A stretch of DNA of 6,026 nt, from positions 1 to 6,026 of the forward strand of contig URWB01000130.1 of assembly GCA_900551415.1 (NCBI GenBank). Reading direction: 5' to 3'. The DNA comes from an uncultured Eubacteriales bacterium. Lineage in GTDB: Bacteria; Bacillota; Clostridia; Peptostreptococcales; Anaerovoracaceae. Both the position numbers and the translations under genes were made by a program. Below are positions 5,074 to 6,026 of the stretch, in pieces (the stretch's first letter is position 1; each line of letters begins with the position of its first letter). Below the pieces are notes generated by a model, which saw only the letters and a program-made list of their open reading frames with translations, was not told the DNA's origin and made no database searches.

Positions 5074-5090
5074 TCTTAAAAAAATCTTAA
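5074..5090 (-). promoter_or_regulatory. Direct repeat TTAAGA with 11-bp period, candidate regulator binding site
   Basis: On the minus strand TTAAGA occurs twice with starts exactly 11 bp apart (5090-5085 and 5079-5074). This is the half-site spacing typical of OmpR/PhoB-family proteins binding as head-to-tail dimers. The repeat lies about 31 bp upstream of the -10 hexamer. The surrounding DNA is A/T-tract rich, so chance recurrence cannot be excluded. Confidence 0.5.
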
Positions 5091-5107
5091 TTTGCTTTAC
5101 AGCGGTG
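5090..5107. repeat. Diverged copy of the peptidase 3' end (left copy)
   Basis: This 18-bp stretch matches 5197-5214 at 16 of 18 positions (shared text ATTTGCT-TACAGCGG-G), offset by 107 bp. The right copy spans the peptidase stop codon and last codons. The left copy has the stop triplet changed (TAA A versus TAG A when read in minus-strand register). It may be the residue of a tandem duplication of the peptidase end. Confidence 0.4.
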
Positions 5108-5125
5108 CTCATGGGTGAGCGCCGC
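5102..5125. terminator. GC-rich hairpin between the peptidase and regulator genes
   Basis: Arms GCGGTGCTCA and TGAGCGCCGC enclose a TGGG loop. The stem has 10 pairs with one non-Watson-Crick position (T/G read as plus-strand RNA, A/C as minus-strand RNA). Reading leftward from the peptidase gene, the nearest T-run (5084-5078) is about 18 nt beyond the stem, so it is not a textbook rho-independent terminator. It still sits where the peptidase transcript should end, upstream of the regulator promoter. Confidence 0.35.
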
Positions 5126-5152
5126 TTCGCAAGGTGCTTTTGTCGTTATTTT

Positions 5153-5177
5153 GGAAATATCGCATGGCAATATTTCC
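5153..5177. repeat. Hairpin downstream of the peptidase gene with a competing alternative
   Basis: GGAAATAT and ATATTTCC form a perfect 8-bp stem that can continue through a C/A mismatch into a GC/GC pair around a 3-base loop. An alternative stem, GCATGG (5162-5167) with CCATGC (5176-5181), shares bases with it, so the two cannot form together. It lies 27-51 nt past the peptidase stop and may mark the transcript end, but no clear T-tract follows. Confidence 0.35.
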
Positions 5178-5196
5178 ATGCATAATAGGATTTTTT

Positions 5197-5214
5197 ATTT
5201 GCTCTACAGCGGCG
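5197..5214. repeat. Diverged copy of the peptidase 3' end (right copy)
   Basis: This is the right member of the 18-bp, 107-bp-offset pair with 5090-5107. It includes the peptidase stop codon (5206-5204) and about two and a half preceding codons. The two members differ only at two pyrimidine positions (T/C), a pattern of simple drift. Confidence 0.4.
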
Positions 5215-6026
5215 TTGTCTGTGCCGCCAGCCACACGCACGTTTCTTCGTCCAAAAGCGGCGCGAGCATCTCGTAAACTTGCCGATGATAGTTGTTTACC
5301 CAGTCGCGCTCTTCCGCGGTGAGCTGCTCCGTTAAAATGGCTTCTCGCTCAAACGGACAAAACGTGATCGTTTCAAAGCAGAATGTCCTGCCGTTTGCGC
5401 CTGCGCTGCATCCCGCATGGCTTTCGTTCTGCTCCGCAGTGCCCGCCTGCGCTTTTGCATCCGTGCCGGACGGCGAAGCTTTCTCTTCGCCGTCTGTTTC
5501 CGCCTGCGCTTTGCGGCAGAGGATCTCGTTTTCCAGGCGGACGCCGAATTCTCCCTCCAGATATACACCCGGCTCATCGCTGCTGATCATACCCGGCAGA
5601 ACATGACAATCCTTGCCGCGCGGGCTGATGGTATGCGGTCCCTCATGCACGCTCAAAAGATGTCCGACACCATGCCCTGTACCGTGCAGATAGTCCAGTC
5701 CCTGCGCCCGCAACGGTACGCGTGTTCTCTGATCCAGTTCTTCACCGGTGGTCTCCGCGTCAAAGCGTGCACTTGCCAAAACGATATGCCCCTTGAGCAC
5801 CGCCGTATAGCAGCGCTTCATCTTGTCGGTCAGCGGTCCGAGCGCGACCGTCCTCGTGATATCCGTCGTGCCGTCCCGATACTGTCCGCCGGAATCCACA
5901 AGCAGGAAGCCCTCCGGCGCGAGCGCCACATCCGTCTCCGGCGTGGATTCGTAATGTACGATTGCCCCATGTGGTCCGTATCCGGCAATCGTATCAAAGC
6001 TCAAGTCATACGCACCCTCGCGGCGG
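5204..6026 (-). CDS. Xaa-Pro aminopeptidase (M24B), 5' end outside the window, with in-frame insertion
   Basis: This is the C-terminal catalytic part of a metallopeptidase that removes the N-terminal residue from peptides with proline in position two, presumably in the cytoplasm. The frame is open to the right edge: 273 complete codons are visible, beginning RREGAYDLSFDTIAGYGPHG. Family members of this type have about 590-600 residues with two N-terminal creatinase-like domains, so more than half is missing. Counting from the first full codon, all five metal ligands of the pita-bread fold are present: D44 and D55 (VDSGG...GTTD), H118 (HGTGHGVG), E151 (SSDEPGVY) and E165 (RLENEI). The end, LAPLLDEETCVWLAAQTTPL, matches the usual family C-terminus. 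Between the last ligand and the FCFETITFCP strand lies a low-complexity stretch of about 42 residues (172-213) rich in Ala, Glu, Gly and Ser. I do not expect it in the family; it should loop out from the surface. Confidence 0.92.
   Translation of the reverse strand, partial: RREGAYDLSFDTIAGYGPHGAIVHYESTPETDVALAPEGFLLVDSGGQYRDGTTDITRTVALGPLTDKMKRCYTAVLKGHIVLASARFDAETTGEELDQRTRVPLRAQGLDYLHGTGHGVGHLLSVHEGPHTISPRGKDCHVLPGMISSDEPGVYLEGEFGVRLENEILCRKAQAETDGEEKASPSGTDAKAQAGTAEQNESHAGCSAGANGRTFCFETITFCPFEREAILTEQLTAEERDWVNNYHRQVYEMLAPLLDEETCVWLAAQTTPL
5443..5455. repeat. Direct repeat CCGCCTGCGCTTT flanking the palindrome (left copy)
   Basis: A perfect 13-bp match to 5500-5512, offset 57 bp (19 codons), encodes the repeated peptide KAQA on the minus strand. 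Its 10-bp core CGCCTGCGCT occurs a third time at 5398-5407. Confidence 0.6.
5469..5494. repeat. Perfect 10-bp-arm palindrome inside the peptidase gene
   Basis: GACGGCGAAG (5469-5478) and CTTCGCCGTC (5485-5494) are exact reverse complements around a 6-base spacer. The palindrome lies inside the low-complexity insertion of the peptidase, between two 13-bp direct repeats. On the minus strand it is translated as part of TDGEEKASPSG. A strong hairpin within coding sequence between direct repeats suggests a small inserted palindromic element or repeat expansion. Confidence 0.6.
5500..5512. repeat. Direct repeat CCGCCTGCGCTTT flanking the palindrome (right copy)
   Basis: This copy is identical to 5443-5455. 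It marks the boundary where normal family sequence (ending near RLENEILCR) gives way to the insertion. The 57-bp repeat unit preserves the reading frame. Confidence 0.6.

Noticed and set aside
4480..5079. 199-residue plus-strand open frame opposite the response regulator
   Set aside because: Its length reflects GC-rich codon use on the other strand. The translation is His/Gln/Arg-rich with no recognisable domain.
5121..5144. Possible rightward terminator: AGCGCC/GGTGCT arms followed by TTTT
   Set aside because: No rightward gene lies upstream to terminate, the stem contains a wobble and a 9-base loop, and it competes with the better hairpin at 5102-5125.

Overview
The window looks like a piece of a Bacillota (Firmicutes) chromosome. 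Shine-Dalgarno sites are strong (AGGAGG type), the promoter hexamers are sigma-A-like, and the OmpR-type regulator, four-helix membrane kinase and M24B peptidase read like those of anaerobic gut Clostridia or Negativicutes. No species call is justified. Base composition changes along the window: the left part (about 1-1700) is visibly AT-rich, and the right part (about 3020-6026) is clearly GC-richer. The centre therefore looks like a junction between accessory and resident DNA.

Layout. (i) 1-1430, minus strand: an open frame running off the left edge, an SbcD-like nuclease whose C-terminus is replaced by unrelated sequence, and a 67-residue zinc-ribbon/coiled-coil protein upstream of it. (ii) 1412-1712: a 301-bp divergent intergenic region with a cluster of overlapping palindromes on the left. 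On its right is a strong promoter carrying two copies of the operator TATCAT-N4-ATGATA. (iii) 1713-3024, plus strand: a two-gene module, a DUF3990-like protein (probable ADP-ribosyltransferase-fold toxin) followed, with a 38-nt overlap, by a protein with a large N-terminal domain and a C-terminal XRE-type HTH (probable antitoxin and autorepressor). (iv) 3021-5001, minus strand: a two-component system, an OmpR-family regulator followed by a histidine kinase that starts at TTG inside the regulator's 3' end. The kinase stop overlaps the stop of the convergent HTH gene. (v) 5002-5203: the regulator promoter with an 11-bp-period direct repeat, hairpins, and a diverged repeat of the peptidase 3' end. 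(vi) 5204-6026, minus strand: the catalytic C-terminal part of an M24B Xaa-Pro aminopeptidase, its 5' end outside the window, with an unusual in-frame low-complexity insertion built around a perfect palindrome.

How the parts work together. The toxin-antitoxin-like pair appears self-contained and autoregulated, because its operators cover the -10 element and the transcription start. The regulator/kinase pair probably autoregulates through the direct repeat in front of a promoter with a poor -35. The truncated SbcD has no SbcC partner visible, and the sequence after its truncation point belongs to an unrelated reading frame, so this end looks rearranged. The most notable items are the DUF3990/XRE module with its tandem operator, the SbcD fusion junction, and the palindromic in-frame insertion in the peptidase.
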